From: Cohnella silvisoli
GTDB taxonomy: Bacteria; Bacillota; Bacilli; Paenibacillales; Paenibacillaceae
Assembly: GCF_021190915.1 (NCBI RefSeq)
Contig: NZ_JAIOAP010000024.1
Location: 1 to 64,000, forward strand
Direction: 5' to 3'
Length of the DNA: 64,000 nucleotides
The number at the start of each line of letters is the position of its first letter. Position 1 is the first letter of the stretch. This document shows, piece by piece, positions 42,016-51,753 of the stretch. The notes beneath the pieces are model-generated. The model saw only the letters and a list, made by a program, of their open reading frames with translations. It searched no databases and was not told where the DNA came from. Made by a program: the position numbers and the translations under genes.

Positions 42016-43749
42016 ATGAAAGCTAGTTATCAGAAATTTTTGTCTTCGGTAATCATTTTCTGTCTGCTATTTGTAACCGCTTGCAGTTCGAACGCAACGA
42101 AGGAGAGCAACTCTAGTGAGAGTCCGTCTAGTCAATCGCCGTCTGGTCAGTCAAGCGCAGCTGCTAAAGAGGAGTATGTCATTAAAATCCTTACTCAAGA
42201 AAATAATCAGATCAAGAGAAGCGACGAGACCGAGATCGGGAAAATGATTAAAGAGAAATTCAACATTGTTTTTGACTATGTTCAGACACCGGGGAATTAT
42301 GCCGACAAGCTAAATCTCATGTTGGCGGGCGGAGATTATCCGGAAATTATAAGAATTCAGGATAATGCGACCTTCGACAAATACGTTCAGGCGAATACAC
42401 TGTTGCCATTGGATGATTTCGTTGCAAGCGCCCCGGAATTTGCCAAGAGATACAGCGTGCAGATTCCACTTTGGCGGTTGGCTTCTAATGACGGCAAACT
42501 ATACAAGTGGGAGGGCGGCGTGCCCGTTGACTTCAAGAACAACGTAGAAGTACTTGACATCGGCGTACGGACCGATGTACTCGAACAACAGGGCTGGCCA
42601 AACTTGTTATCTACCGATGATTATATCAAATTCTTAAAGCAAGGCATGAAGGACAACCCGACGACGAATGGACAGAAGACGATTGGTATGATTGTGCCAT
42701 TCGCCGAGCCATGGGGGATGCAGGGAATTTCGAGCATTATGTACGAGAAGGGCGGCAGGTACTCGACTGCGGCAGGAAACATGGGCGTGGTTTGGAATCA
42801 GGTAGATAAGAAATTCGAAGACATGATGACGAATGAATATGTCAAAGAGGGCCTTGGTTTCTTCAACCGTCTCTATCGCGAAGGTATTCTGGACAAGGAT
42901 TCCTTTACGGACAAGATGGACCAGTTCCAAGAAAAGCTTAACAGCGGCAGAGCGTTATCTTCTTGGTATGTCGTCTGGGGGCTAACTACAGCCAACCATG
43001 GTTTAATAGATGCGGGACATCCCGAGAATCAATATATCAACATGCCTGTTCGCAGCAAGACTCAAATGGAACGTAACGAGAAACGCCAAATTCGCGTTGA
43101 AGATACCCGTCCATACACTATCTACGCCATTACCAAAAATGCGAAGCATCCTGAACGTATTAAGGAATTGTTGGCATGGGCGGCCACTGAAGAGGGCAAA
43201 CTTCTTCTCCAATCCGGAGTAGAAGGGGAGGACTATACAATAGTAGACGGTAAGCGTCAACCGACCGAGGCTTACAGGAAAAATCTCTCTAACGTCGATG
43301 CCCTAAGAAGTAAGGGTTATGGAATGTTTGATTTCTTGGGATCGGTATTGTCAAATGCGCCGGATGGCGTTCCCTACTCGATGGAATTGAATCCGGCTAT
43401 CCAAGATGAGCTGCAACTAACAGAGGGGATGCGTAATGCGTATTCCAAGCTGGGCTGGACGAGTTCGAAAGATTATTTTATTAAAACCGGGGAGAGTGCC
43501 AACACTGGAGTAGCAGGTACGATCACTGTCGATACAACGTCCGATCTCGGAGCCTTGCATCAGAAGATCGTGGATTTCCGTGTGAAGAACTCGGCTAAGC
43601 TAATAATCGAACCTAAGACGGATGAAGAGTTCGAATCCATGTACCAATCCGTAATCGCCGATTATCAGAAGCTGAAACCGGAGACGGTCGTTGCTGAATA
43701 CAACAGGCTTTACCAAGAAAAGCAAGCGAGATTGAATGAACTTAAGTAA
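42016..43749 (+). CDS. Binding lipoprotein of ABC importer 2 (LplA/YtcQ-like)
   Basis: A 577-residue lipoprotein: signal peptide with TACS lipobox (Cys near residue 23), Ser-rich linker, then the large solute-binding fold typical of LplA proteins (LMLAGGDYPEIIRI; ...TNEYVKEGLGFFNRLYREGILDKDSF). These proteins bind oligo- or complex saccharides. ATG start after CTTGGGGGG. First gene of a three-gene operon with the two permeases (24- and 18-bp gaps). Confidence 0.92.
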   Translation: MKASYQKFLSSVIIFCLLFVTACSSNATKESNSSESPSSQSPSGQSSAAAKEEYVIKILTQENNQIKRSDETEIGKMIKEKFNIVFDYVQTPGNYADKLNLMLAGGDYPEIIRIQDNATFDKYVQANTLLPLDDFVASAPEFAKRYSVQIPLWRLASNDGKLYKWEGGVPVDFKNNVEVLDIGVRTDVLEQQGWPNLLSTDDYIKFLKQGMKDNPTTNGQKTIGMIVPFAEPWGMQGISSIMYEKGGRYSTAAGNMGVVWNQVDKKFEDMMTNEYVKEGLGFFNRLYREGILDKDSFTDKMDQFQEKLNSGRALSSWYVVWGLTTANHGLIDAGHPENQYINMPVRSKTQMERNEKRQIRVEDTRPYTIYAITKNAKHPERIKELLAWAATEEGKLLLQSGVEGEDYTIVDGKRQPTEAYRKNLSNVDALRSKGYGMFDFLGSVLSNAPDGVPYSMELNPAIQDELQLTEGMRNAYSKLGWTSSKDYFIKTGESANTGVAGTITVDTTSDLGALHQKIVDFRVKNSAKLIIEPKTDEEFESMYQSVIADYQKLKPETVVAEYNRLYQEKQARLNELK

Positions 43750-43772
43750 AGCATCAGGAAGAGGAGTTTCCT

Positions 43773-44714
43773 ATGATTAAGGCCGGAGTACATCCAGTTA
43801 AACGCGTTAAGTCCAGAAACCTGGTTCGAAACCGTTATCTTTATGCTATGCTGCTGCCGGCTGTTTTGCTGGTATTCGTATTCTGGTATGTTCCGCTTAC
43901 CGGATGGCTCATTGCCTTTGTCCAATACCGTCCGGGTATTCCCTTATTATCCGCCAAATGGACCGGATTGCAGCAGTTCATCGGATTTTTCACCGATACT
44001 GACGATTATGTCCATTTGATTCGAAATACGTTGGCCATTAATATAAGTTCCTTAATCGCGAACATGACAACGGCATTTCTGTTTGCGATCTTGTTAAATG
44101 AAATAAGGTGGCGTTATTTCAGTAAACTCATTCAGACCGTTACTTTCTTCCCGTTTTTCGTTTCATGGATCATTATTTATTCCCTTTCCAGCGCCATGTT
44201 TGCCACATCGGCAGGAGCCATTAACGAAACTTTGATTCAATGGGGAGTTATAGCGGAAGGGGTGAATTTACTGGGAGATCCCCGCTACTCTTGGATGTTT
44301 ATGATTGCATTGGGAGTATGGAAATATGCGGGATACAACAGCGTCATCTTTATATCGGCGATCTCGGCAATCTCTTCCGAATATTATGAGGCTGCTCAGA
44401 TCGATGGAGCTAACCGCTTTCAGAGGATCTTGTACATTACGATACCGGGTCTCATGCCAACCGCTATCGTACTATTGATCTTAAATAGCGGTTGGATCCT
44501 CAATTCGAATTTCGAGCAATTTTACTTGTTTACCAATGCGACAAACTGGCAGAGGATGGAAGTCTTAGATATTTACATTTATAAATACGGGCTGCAGCTG
44601 CTTAACTACCCTTACGCGACGGCGGTAGGCATCATGAAGACTTTCATAAGCCTTATTATTCTTATGGTCGTCAATCAAATTTCGAAAAAAGCGACCGGAA
44701 AAGCGATTTTCTGA
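43773..44714 (+). CDS. ABC permease, LplB type
   Basis: A 313-residue six-helix permease with the EAA loop YYEAAQIDGANRFQRILYITIPGL. Pairs with the following LplC-type permease. ATG start after AAGAGGAG. No ATPase gene in the operon, as with importer 1. Confidence 0.93.
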   Translation: MIKAGVHPVKRVKSRNLVRNRYLYAMLLPAVLLVFVFWYVPLTGWLIAFVQYRPGIPLLSAKWTGLQQFIGFFTDTDDYVHLIRNTLAINISSLIANMTTAFLFAILLNEIRWRYFSKLIQTVTFFPFFVSWIIIYSLSSAMFATSAGAINETLIQWGVIAEGVNLLGDPRYSWMFMIALGVWKYAGYNSVIFISAISAISSEYYEAAQIDGANRFQRILYITIPGLMPTAIVLLILNSGWILNSNFEQFYLFTNATNWQRMEVLDIYIYKYGLQLLNYPYATAVGIMKTFISLIILMVVNQISKKATGKAIF

Positions 44715-44731
44715 TCAGATAGGAGTACAAG

Positions 44732-45610
44732 ATGAGAGAACGTTCCATTAGCGGAAGCCTGTTTGATGCGGGTAATCTGATTTTCATGCTGGCTATCCTA
44801 ACTCTTATGCTGTTCCCCTTTGTCTATATCGTAAGTTACTCTCTCAGTAATCCGAGTATGTTGAAGGGGGGGCTCGTGCTATTCCCGGCAGGGTTTACGC
44901 TTGATTCCTACAAGAAGGCGTTAGGGGATTCCGCGGTATTAACCGGCGCCGGCATCTCTATCGCACGATCTATCATTGGTCCGGCGGTCATGCTGTTTTT
45001 CACCTCAATGGCCGCTTATGCGCTAACGCGCAACGATTTGGGAGGCGTTCGCTTCTTTCGCAAGTATTTCGTGTTCACGCTTTATTTCACGAGCGGAATT
45101 ATTCCAATGTATTTATTGATGGGTTATCTCCAGTTAAAAGGAACCTTCCTCATCTACATTTTGCCGAGTGCGGTGTCCGTGTTCAACATGGTGCTCATCA
45201 AAACGTATATGGAAGGCTTGCCCAAAGAGATGGAAGAGGCTGCGGTAGTCGACGGCGCGAACGATATGAGAGTTTTTTTTCAAGTCATTTTTCCCGTCTG
45301 TAAGCCAGTATTCGCCGCCGTCGTCCTGTTCGAATGCGTGAACCAATGGAATGCATTCATTGATACGCAAATCTATAACACGATGTCACCGCATTTATAT
45401 TCTTTGCAATATGTTTTGTACAATACGTTGAATCAATTTAACTCGCTTGAGCAATTGAAGGAACAGGGCCAGAAACAATTAACCGCTATTACACCGCAAA
45501 CGTTCAAGATGGCCATTACGGTCATCACCATATTGCCCATCGCTTTCGTGTATCCTTTCCTGCAAAGGTATTTCATTAAAGGATTGTTGGTTGGATCTAT
45601 CAAGGGATGA
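44732..45610 (+). CDS. ABC permease, LplC/YtcP type
   Basis: A 292-residue permease: MEEAAVVDGANDMRVFFQVIFP is its EAA loop, and the C-terminus FIKGLLVGSIKG is characteristic of the LplC group. Ends the operon before a strong hairpin terminator. Confidence 0.93.
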   Translation: MRERSISGSLFDAGNLIFMLAILTLMLFPFVYIVSYSLSNPSMLKGGLVLFPAGFTLDSYKKALGDSAVLTGAGISIARSIIGPAVMLFFTSMAAYALTRNDLGGVRFFRKYFVFTLYFTSGIIPMYLLMGYLQLKGTFLIYILPSAVSVFNMVLIKTYMEGLPKEMEEAAVVDGANDMRVFFQVIFPVCKPVFAAVVLFECVNQWNAFIDTQIYNTMSPHLYSLQYVLYNTLNQFNSLEQLKEQGQKQLTAITPQTFKMAITVITILPIAFVYPFLQRYFIKGLLVGSIKG

Positions 45611-45629
45611 GAGGATGATCCTAAATAAA

Positions 45630-45668
45630 AGGAAGGGGCTGACAGCAGGCTGACAGCTCCTTCTTTTC
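45630..45668 (+). terminator. Terminator of importer 2 operon
   Basis: GAAGGGGCTG pairs with CAGCTCCTTC, then TTTTCG. The 180 bp from here to the MFS gene hold no convincing gene. Confidence 0.75.
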
Positions 45669-45852
45669 GTTATAAGTTTCATAAACTTATTCATTGTCGA
45701 TTTAATATTGAATGCTATCATCGATTAATCATGAAATTAGAGATTGCTATCGATATATTGATTGCCGTTCTACTCCTCAGCTCCATGATCAACGGCAGCA
45801 AATTCATTCCTATCATTCTCGAGCGAGGACGCCTGTTAATCGACTTCATTTT

Positions 45853-47019
45853 TTATGCGGCAGCCGGTGGGCGTCGGGTCAATGCCCAGAATAGGAGAGC
45901 CAGGGCACTGACTGCGGCCCCCAACAGGCACACTCCGTTCCAGCCGGCGTAAGCGTAAATGCTAGTCGATGCGATTGATCCGCTGGCGCTGCCGATGGAA
46001 TAGAAAATCATGTAGCCGGCGGTAAGTCGGCTGCGTGCCTCGGGGCGTACGGTATAAATCATGCTCTGGTTGGTAACATGGACGGCTTGTACCGCCAGAT
46101 CAAGGGTGATAACGCCAATGATCAATGCGAACAGCGAATGTTGGGTATAGCTGATCGGTAACCATGATACCAGCAGCAAGGCCAGTGCGACTCCGGTGGT
46201 TCTCTGTCCTAAACCTCGATCGGCGAGACGACCTGCTCGAGCTGCCGCTAATGCTCCGGCAACCCCGGCGAGGCCGAATGCTCCAATGGCGGTATGCGAA
46301 AGAGACAGCGGCGGCTCACTAAGCGGGAGCACCAGCGAGGTCCATAATATGCTGAACACGGTAAAAATCAAGAGAGCCAGCACGGCGCGGACACGCAGTA
46401 TTCGTTCTTGCACGAACAACGCGAGTACCGAACGAATTAATTGTGGATAGGATAGCGACGCTCGTTTACGTTCATCATTCGGCAGCACCAGGAACAACAC
46501 GCCAGCCATGATCAGCGTTAATGCCGCAGAGACGAGATAGACCGAACGCCAGCCTGCTAAATCGGTCAATATGCCAGCAACGGTTCGCGCAAGTAAAATA
46601 CCGATCACCACACCGCTCGTAACCAATCCGACTACGCGTCCGCGTTCCGACGGGGCAGCCAAAGTCGCAGCGAACGCAACGAGCACCTGCGTCACTACGG
46701 CAAGCAGTCCGACCGCGGCCATGCCGTTGAACAGAACCGTACTGTTAGGTGCGGTGCCAACCACGATCAGAACGAACGCGGATAATAGCATTTGACCGGC
46801 GATCAGCCGACGTCGATTCAGAAGATCGCCGAGCGGCACCAACAGCAGTAGTCCCAGCGCATAACAAATCTGAGTTATGCTAATGACAATGCCAACGGAT
46901 GAATGGGCGATACCGAACTCGCTCGCCAGAGCATCCAGCAACGGGTGCGCGTAATAGATGTTGGCGACAGCAAGCCCGCAAGCCATTGCGAATAGGAGTG
47001 CAGACTTCTTCATTTTCAT
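45853..47019 (-). CDS. MFS drug-efflux-type transporter
   Basis: A 388-residue major facilitator with twelve predicted helices. Opening SALLFAMACGLAVANIYYAHPLLDALASEFG and the loop LGDLLNRRRLIAGQM (motif A) are typical of the YnfM/Bcr-like DHA1 branch. Start ATG 47017-47019, six bases after AAGAGAT. Divergent from a TetR gene with palindromic sequences between, the common arrangement of efflux pumps with their own repressor. GC-rich compared with neighbours, which may mean acquisition by transfer. Confidence 0.88.
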   Translation of the reverse strand: MKMKKSALLFAMACGLAVANIYYAHPLLDALASEFGIAHSSVGIVISITQICYALGLLLLVPLGDLLNRRRLIAGQMLLSAFVLIVVGTAPNSTVLFNGMAAVGLLAVVTQVLVAFAATLAAPSERGRVVGLVTSGVVIGILLARTVAGILTDLAGWRSVYLVSAALTLIMAGVLFLVLPNDERKRASLSYPQLIRSVLALFVQERILRVRAVLALLIFTVFSILWTSLVLPLSEPPLSLSHTAIGAFGLAGVAGALAAARAGRLADRGLGQRTTGVALALLLVSWLPISYTQHSLFALIIGVITLDLAVQAVHVTNQSMIYTVRPEARSRLTAGYMIFYSIGSASGSIASTSIYAYAGWNGVCLLGAAVSALALLFWALTRRPPAAA

Positions 47020-47045
47020 AATCACATCTCTTTTTATTATTTATT

Positions 47046-47074
47046 TACCGAACGATATAATTTACTGATCGGTA
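47046..47074. promoter_or_regulatory. TetR operator of the MFS gene
   Basis: TACCGAACGATA and, inverted, TACCGATCAGTA form a 29-bp imperfect palindrome. A related half-site, CTGAACGATACA, lies at about 47177-47188 before the TetR gene. Confidence 0.5.
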
Positions 47075-47204
47075 TGAAATGATTTTACGTAAATATACTA
47101 GTGTAAACTCGACACGTCAAGAAAATATTTATGATATTTGACAACATTCTCTTCAAAAGAATAAAATCATACTATACTGAACGATACAAAAAGAAGGTGT
47201 TGTC

Positions 47205-47792
47205 ATGGTACGACCACGGGAGTTTGACGAGGAAAAGGCGTTAGACGCAGCTATGCAACTATTTTGGGAGAAGGGGTTTGAAGCTACCTCTTTAAGCGAT
47301 TTGACGTCCAGAATGGGCATTCAGAGACCAAGCATATACGCAGCCTTTGGAGATAAAAAAGAACTGTTCGAAGCCGCGCTCCGGAAATATACGCGATTCC
47401 ACGCTTCCTTTGTACGGGCTAGACTTCAAAACAATTCATCTGTAATAGAAGGTTTTCGTGCTTATTTTGAAGGAATAGTGGCAGAGGAATATAAAGAAAG
47501 TCCAAACCGGGGATGCTTCTGCATCAATACGATGGTGGAACTTGCGCCGCATGATGAGAAATTTGAAATTCTTACACGGGAGCATCAAATGTATCTTTCG
47601 GCAATATTCCAAGAAACAATCGAGCGAGGCATACGATCGGGTGAGCTTAAAACCGGTACGAACGCCAAAGCTCTAGCGCAGACGCTAGTTTTGTCGTTAA
47701 TCGGGCTGACGGTGATGATGAAGTCTCGGCCCGAAAGATCTTTTGTTGATAATTCGGTTGAGGTAATCCTTACTTTGCTTGTTACTAGTTAG
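47205..47792 (+). CDS. TetR/AcrR-family repressor
   Basis: A 195-residue TetR protein: ALDAAMQLFWEKGFEATSLSDLTSRMGIQRPSIYAAFGDKKELF is the DNA-binding domain; the body with NRGCFCINTMVEL matches the TetR_C group that controls efflux and oxidoreductase genes. ATG start behind AAGAAGG. Expected to repress the divergent MFS gene. Confidence 0.9.
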   Translation: MVRPREFDEEKALDAAMQLFWEKGFEATSLSDLTSRMGIQRPSIYAAFGDKKELFEAALRKYTRFHASFVRARLQNNSSVIEGFRAYFEGIVAEEYKESPNRGCFCINTMVELAPHDEKFEILTREHQMYLSAIFQETIERGIRSGELKTGTNAKALAQTLVLSLIGLTVMMKSRPERSFVDNSVEVILTLLVTS

Positions 47793-47906
47793 GTCCTAGA
47801 CTAATCCCATAATGAAAAGCAGGTAACAATACGATGCATAAAACACCTTTCACCGTGAAATAATTGATCGGACTAGTTGATTATCTAAACGGTGGGAGTG
47901 TTTATT

Positions 47907-48278
47907 GTGGCAGAAAGAAGTATCCTTGCCTATTTCAAGAGTCCTGAGCAAGCAAAAGAGGCTTTAACGAAAGTGAAATCTCTTCGGCTAGTGGATAGTG
48001 CCATTGACCGCTTCGACGGGTATCCCGGGGGTGGGATGGATCATATTGCGAATCCATTGACCGGTGGTTTTCCGGGTTTAGGTTATTTAACTCTCGGAGG
48101 AGATTTTACAGATCGAGACGCCAGCATTTTGGCTGCAACCAGTGTCAGCGCAAGCGGGTTTAGTTCAGGCGGCCCAGGAAATACAGTGACGGGATATGAC
48201 ATTTTATTGACTCTCGTACTAGAAGAAGAGGATTATGATGAAGCGTTGAAAATAGTTCAAGACGCAGGAGCATTATAG
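47907..48278 (+). CDS. Conserved hypothetical protein, 123 residues
   Basis: A small soluble protein. It opens AERSILAYFKSPEQAKEAL, a ferredoxin-like alternation that recalls stress-type heat-shock or general-stress proteins, has a Gly-rich middle (YPGGGMDHIANPLTGGFPGLG) and ends with an acidic helix. Start GTG 47907 after GGGAGTG; a GTG five codons upstream has no ribosome site. No membrane segments. Monocistronic. Function unknown. Confidence 0.75.
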   Translation: MAERSILAYFKSPEQAKEALTKVKSLRLVDSAIDRFDGYPGGGMDHIANPLTGGFPGLGYLTLGGDFTDRDASILAATSVSASGFSSGGPGNTVTGYDILLTLVLEEEDYDEALKIVQDAGAL

Positions 48279-48323
48279 AGCGACTTTGATAGGCCACGCG
48301 TTTGGTTTTATCTGACTGCCAAA

Positions 48324-48359
48324 CAAACAACCATCATCTATAGGGATGATGGTTGTTTG
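48324..48359. terminator. Perfect 15-bp hairpin
   Basis: CAAACAACCATCATC pairs perfectly with GATGATGGTTGTTTG around a 6-nt loop, between the hypothetical gene and the broken PhyH gene. It lacks a clean T run but is placed to end both. Confidence 0.65.
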
Positions 48360-48393
48360 TACGACTGAGGTGATAGAATTCTGCCTTAATGCT

Positions 48394-49017
48394 TTACCTA
48401 GTTTTAGAGGCAAGCAACGGGAACAATGGACCTTTAATCGGCTGGTCCTTCTCCAAGCCATTCCCGTCCGTAACCGTGTGGGCCGCGCCGCTGTACGTAA
48501 TCCCGTCAGGCATATAGATGATAGCCAGCGTTCTGCGAGGGCAATCGGTAACATTTGCATGGGCATAATGGAACGTTAATCCGTTGTGAAAGGTGCAGCT
48601 TCCCGCTTTAAGCGGTACGATAACCGGCTTCTGGTCATCCAATTGCCCGCCTTCGACATAGTCGAATAGGTTGGTTGGGTTCGCTAAATCGATACTCGTT
48701 AATTTCCCCAGTTTGTGGGGTTTCGGTACGAAAGCCATACAGCCGTTTTGTTCGTTGACGTCGTCCAAGGCGATCCAGATCGACATCATTCCTCTAGTTG
48801 TTTCATTAACCGGCCAGAACGGAGTATCCTGATGCTAAGGCGTCGGCTTGGAATCGCCCGGCATTTTCCATAGTCCATGATCATGGAAAAAACGGATTTC
48901 GTTTGCTCCCGTCAAGGCTAGAGCGGACTCGGCGAATCGTTTATGGAAGCTGAAAGCACCCATTCCTCCATGATCTCTCCAAGTGTTAACCTTCTTATCG
49001 AGTGGATTATCGCACGA
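48394..49017 (-). pseudogene. Phytanoyl-CoA dioxygenase-like (PhyH) gene, broken
   Basis: The reverse strand encodes a PhyH/EctD-type Fe(II)/2-oxoglutarate oxygenase: FFHDHGLWKMPGDSKPTP, then an amber stop (48835-48837), then HQDTPFWPVNE with the HxD metal ligand, and FHNGLTFHYAHANVT with the distal His. The stop replaces one codon in a conserved position (usually Trp or Leu). The first 60 or so residues of the family are absent; the frame runs into the divergent AraC gene. Two separate lesions make a functional product unlikely. Confidence 0.75.
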
Positions 49018-49821
49018 TATCACCCTACGTCCGCTTCGTGCATGAAGTGGAAATTGCCAAAGGCGCCCATTCACCCGAAAGATTTATTTACGATCACGAA
49101 TTTATTTACATTGTTAAAGGAAGCGGCCGTCTTCGGATCGAAGATCGCGAATATGCGATGGAGCCGGGAGATTTATTATATATACGCCCGCACAAAGTGA
49201 ATGAGATGTTCGTTTCCGAAGGGGAACCTATGCTTTGTTTTGCCGTCCATTTCGATTATGTATTCCTCGGGGAAGCGGTAGATTTTTCCCCCTATTCGGT
49301 TTATTTAGGGCGGAAGCCGGAAGAGGCGGCACTGGATACGAGCTGGCTGAAGGCTAGACCGGATGCGGAGCTTATCGATATGGACATTCCTGAACGGATT
49401 AGGCCGGCGCGGGTGCATCAGTTTTTCGATATTTTCCGGCTGTTATGCCAGCAATTTCAGGAATCGAGGACGGATTCTCAAATATGGCTGAAGTCGTCCA
49501 TGCTGCATCTAATCGGACTTGTCCATCAGGAACTGACTACGAAAGAAGGCATCTGGATAGGCCATTCCCATGTGGATCTGATGTTGGACGCGATTCAATT
49601 CATGCAGCAGAAGTATACGCAGAAAATAGATTTGCCGACGCTGGCTTCGCGGGCCACGCTGTCGCCTAAATATTTCGAACTCGCTTACGATCGAGCAGAT
49701 CGCCGATCGGGTCGGCAAAGGCGACCTGTTCTACTTCAGCAAGCTGTTCAAGAAAATGGAAGGCATGCCCCCGAAGAAATATGCCGATTCATTAAAATGG
49801 TTGAGCACGAAAGGATTGTAA
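49002..49821 (+). pseudogene. AraC-family regulator with damaged DNA-binding domain
   Basis: GTG start at 49002 without a recognisable ribosome site. The cupin-type sensor domain is intact (FIYDHEFIYIVKGSGRLRIEDREYAMEPGDLLYIRPHKVNEMF). The AraC domain begins (LPTLASRATLSPKYF) and then a deletion with frame change near 49685 removes most of the first helix-turn-helix; the second continues in another frame as IEQIADRVGKGDLFYFSKLFKK to the stop at 49819-49821. It presumably once regulated the divergent PhyH gene, which is also broken. Confidence 0.72.
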
Positions 49822-49840
49822 GTAAATTGTATTATCGCAC

Positions 49841-49878
49841 AAAAAAATACCCGCCATTCCTTACGAGGATGACGGGGC
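49841..49878 (-). terminator. Terminator of YjcZ copy 3
   Basis: On the reverse strand CCCGTCATCCTC pairs with GAGGAATGGCGGG-like sequence, ending in GTATTTTTTTG. Confidence 0.65.
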
Positions 49879-49899
49879 TGAATGCTGACCAATCGTTAA

Positions 49900-50019
49900 T
49901 TAATAACCGACCCGCAAGATGATCACCAAGAGAACGAAAAGCACAAGCGCAATTGCAGCAGCACCCATTCCACCGCCGTAGCCACAACCTACACCAGTAC
50001 CTGCAACAGGGTAACCCAA
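49900..50019 (-). CDS. YjcZ-family micro-protein, copy 3
   Basis: A 39-residue protein: GYPVAGTGVGCGYGGGMGAA, one membrane helix (IALVLFVLLVIIL) and RVGY. It is a diverged relative of the two copies near 4.6 and 5.2 kb, sharing the FVLLVIILR core and the GYGG box. Start TTG 50017-50019 behind GTGGTGATAGAC. The upstream region carries the same element as the other copies (50064-50095). Confidence 0.8.
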   Translation of the reverse strand: MGYPVAGTGVGCGYGGGMGAAAIALVLFVLLVIILRVGY

Positions 50020-50063
50020 GTCTATCACCACTGTGCGTTTATTATGACAATAGTCATGTAAAC

Positions 50064-50095
50064 AGCTTATGTTGGGATAAGTATATGGTCAGTAC
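50064..50095 (-). promoter_or_regulatory. Conserved upstream element of YjcZ copy 3
   Basis: Reverse strand TACTGACCATATA, TTATCC, ACATAAGCT; the first block is identical to that of copy 1, 45 kb away. Confidence 0.5.
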
Positions 50096-50159
50096 AATTA
50101 CCCAGCGCATCGAAAATCAGGCACTTGCACAAACAAGCCTGAACTTAAGCGTGACGAGG

Positions 50160-50369
50160 TTATTTTTGCTTTTTCATCGCTAACTGTTCCTTTAAAAGCT
50201 TATAACGTTGAATGCCGCTTATTCCTAAAATAAACCCAGCCGCCAGCAGAATAATTCCAAGCACCTTCTTATCGAAGAGAATGTCTGCGATCCCGAACAG
50301 AATGAGCATAAGGCCGATCACGGATATGACGAGCGGGTTCGTTTGTTTAGGCTTCGATTGTTGCTTCAT
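50160..50369 (-). CDS. Small two-helix membrane protein
   Basis: A 69-residue protein with a Lys/Gln-rich N-terminus, two hydrophobic helices (VISVIGLMLILFGIADILF; VLGIILLAAGFILGISGI) and a basic C-terminus, so both ends should face the cytoplasm. ATG start after GAGGTGTCC. No family recognised. Confidence 0.75.
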   Translation of the reverse strand: MKQQSKPKQTNPLVISVIGLMLILFGIADILFDKKVLGIILLAAGFILGISGIQRYKLLKEQLAMKKQK

Positions 50370-50496
50370 TGGACACCTCGTTTTCCTTAGATATATATGG
50401 TAAAAGTATAGCTCAATTGGTCATCCTCTGCTGAATATTTTGAAATCCTCAGGACACCTTATGAGGGGTAATCAATTATTTTGAGGAGGTTTTATC

Positions 50497-50928
50497 TTGA
50501 AAAAGTTTCTTGCCAGCATGACGATGTGCACAAGTTTATCCTTGGTTCTTATGGTACCCGCTTTTGCCGAAAGCACAGCCAGCCACACGCCCGGCCACAC
50601 CACGAGTACGCTGAATACTCCAACGCCTTACAGCACGACGCCTTACAGCACCACTGTCCCCGGCACGTATAATTCGAATTTCAACCGGATGACAACGGAC
50701 GGAACTTATAGACCGTACGGGACGGACGGAACTTATAACCCGTATGGAACATACGGCGCTTATGATGGAACGAGAATGAACGCTTATCGGCCATACAATG
50801 CGGCTCGTACGACCACTCGGGCGTTGGACACAACAACGAGAAGAACATCTAACTGGGGCTGGTTAGGATTGCTTGGACTATTCGGATTAGCGGGCATGCG
50901 GAGCCGGAACCGCGACGAAATAAAATAA
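50497..50928 (+). CDS. Secreted WGxxGxxG-type surface protein
   Basis: A 143-residue exported protein. Signal peptide ending AFA-ES, then a Thr/Tyr/Pro-rich low-complexity body with DGTYRPYG and DGTYNPYG repeats, and the C-terminal WGWLGLLGLFGLAGMRSRNR: Trp-Gly motif, hydrophobic helix and basic end, the layout of WGxxGxxG-CTERM proteins of Paenibacillus relatives, thought to be processed or anchored at the membrane. Start TTG 50497 after TGAGGAGG. No sorting protease is encoded in the window. Confidence 0.75.
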   Translation: MKKFLASMTMCTSLSLVLMVPAFAESTASHTPGHTTSTLNTPTPYSTTPYSTTVPGTYNSNFNRMTTDGTYRPYGTDGTYNPYGTYGAYDGTRMNAYRPYNAARTTTRALDTTTRRTSNWGWLGLLGLFGLAGMRSRNRDEIK

Positions 50929-50948
50929 GGTAAATATCAGGGCATAAT

Positions 50949-50985
50949 AAATCCCCGTGCAGCCAACAAGGCTTAGCGGGGATTT
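50949..50985. terminator. Shared terminator between WGxxGxxG gene and xpt
   Basis: AAATCCCCG pairs with CGGGGATTT; T residues on both strands, serving two convergent genes. Confidence 0.75.
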
Positions 50986-50998
50986 AAATGCCTAAAGT

Positions 50999-51595
<597 letters not shown>

Positions 51596-51753
51596 TTAAC
51601 ATTAGAGATCAAGTTAGGGACAACGATATATTTTGGAATTAGTAGATTAATAGTGAAAATTTTGATTGCCTATACATAAAATTTTCCATCCAAACAAATA
51701 CTGAGCGCAGAATGCATAATCGAATCTCAGTAGGCGATGGAGGAATAAATCGA

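Noticed and set aside
45731-45952. Forward ORF of 73 codons before the MFS gene
   Set aside because: No ribosome site, half of it overlaps the MFS coding sequence, and the residues past 43 are antisense to that gene.
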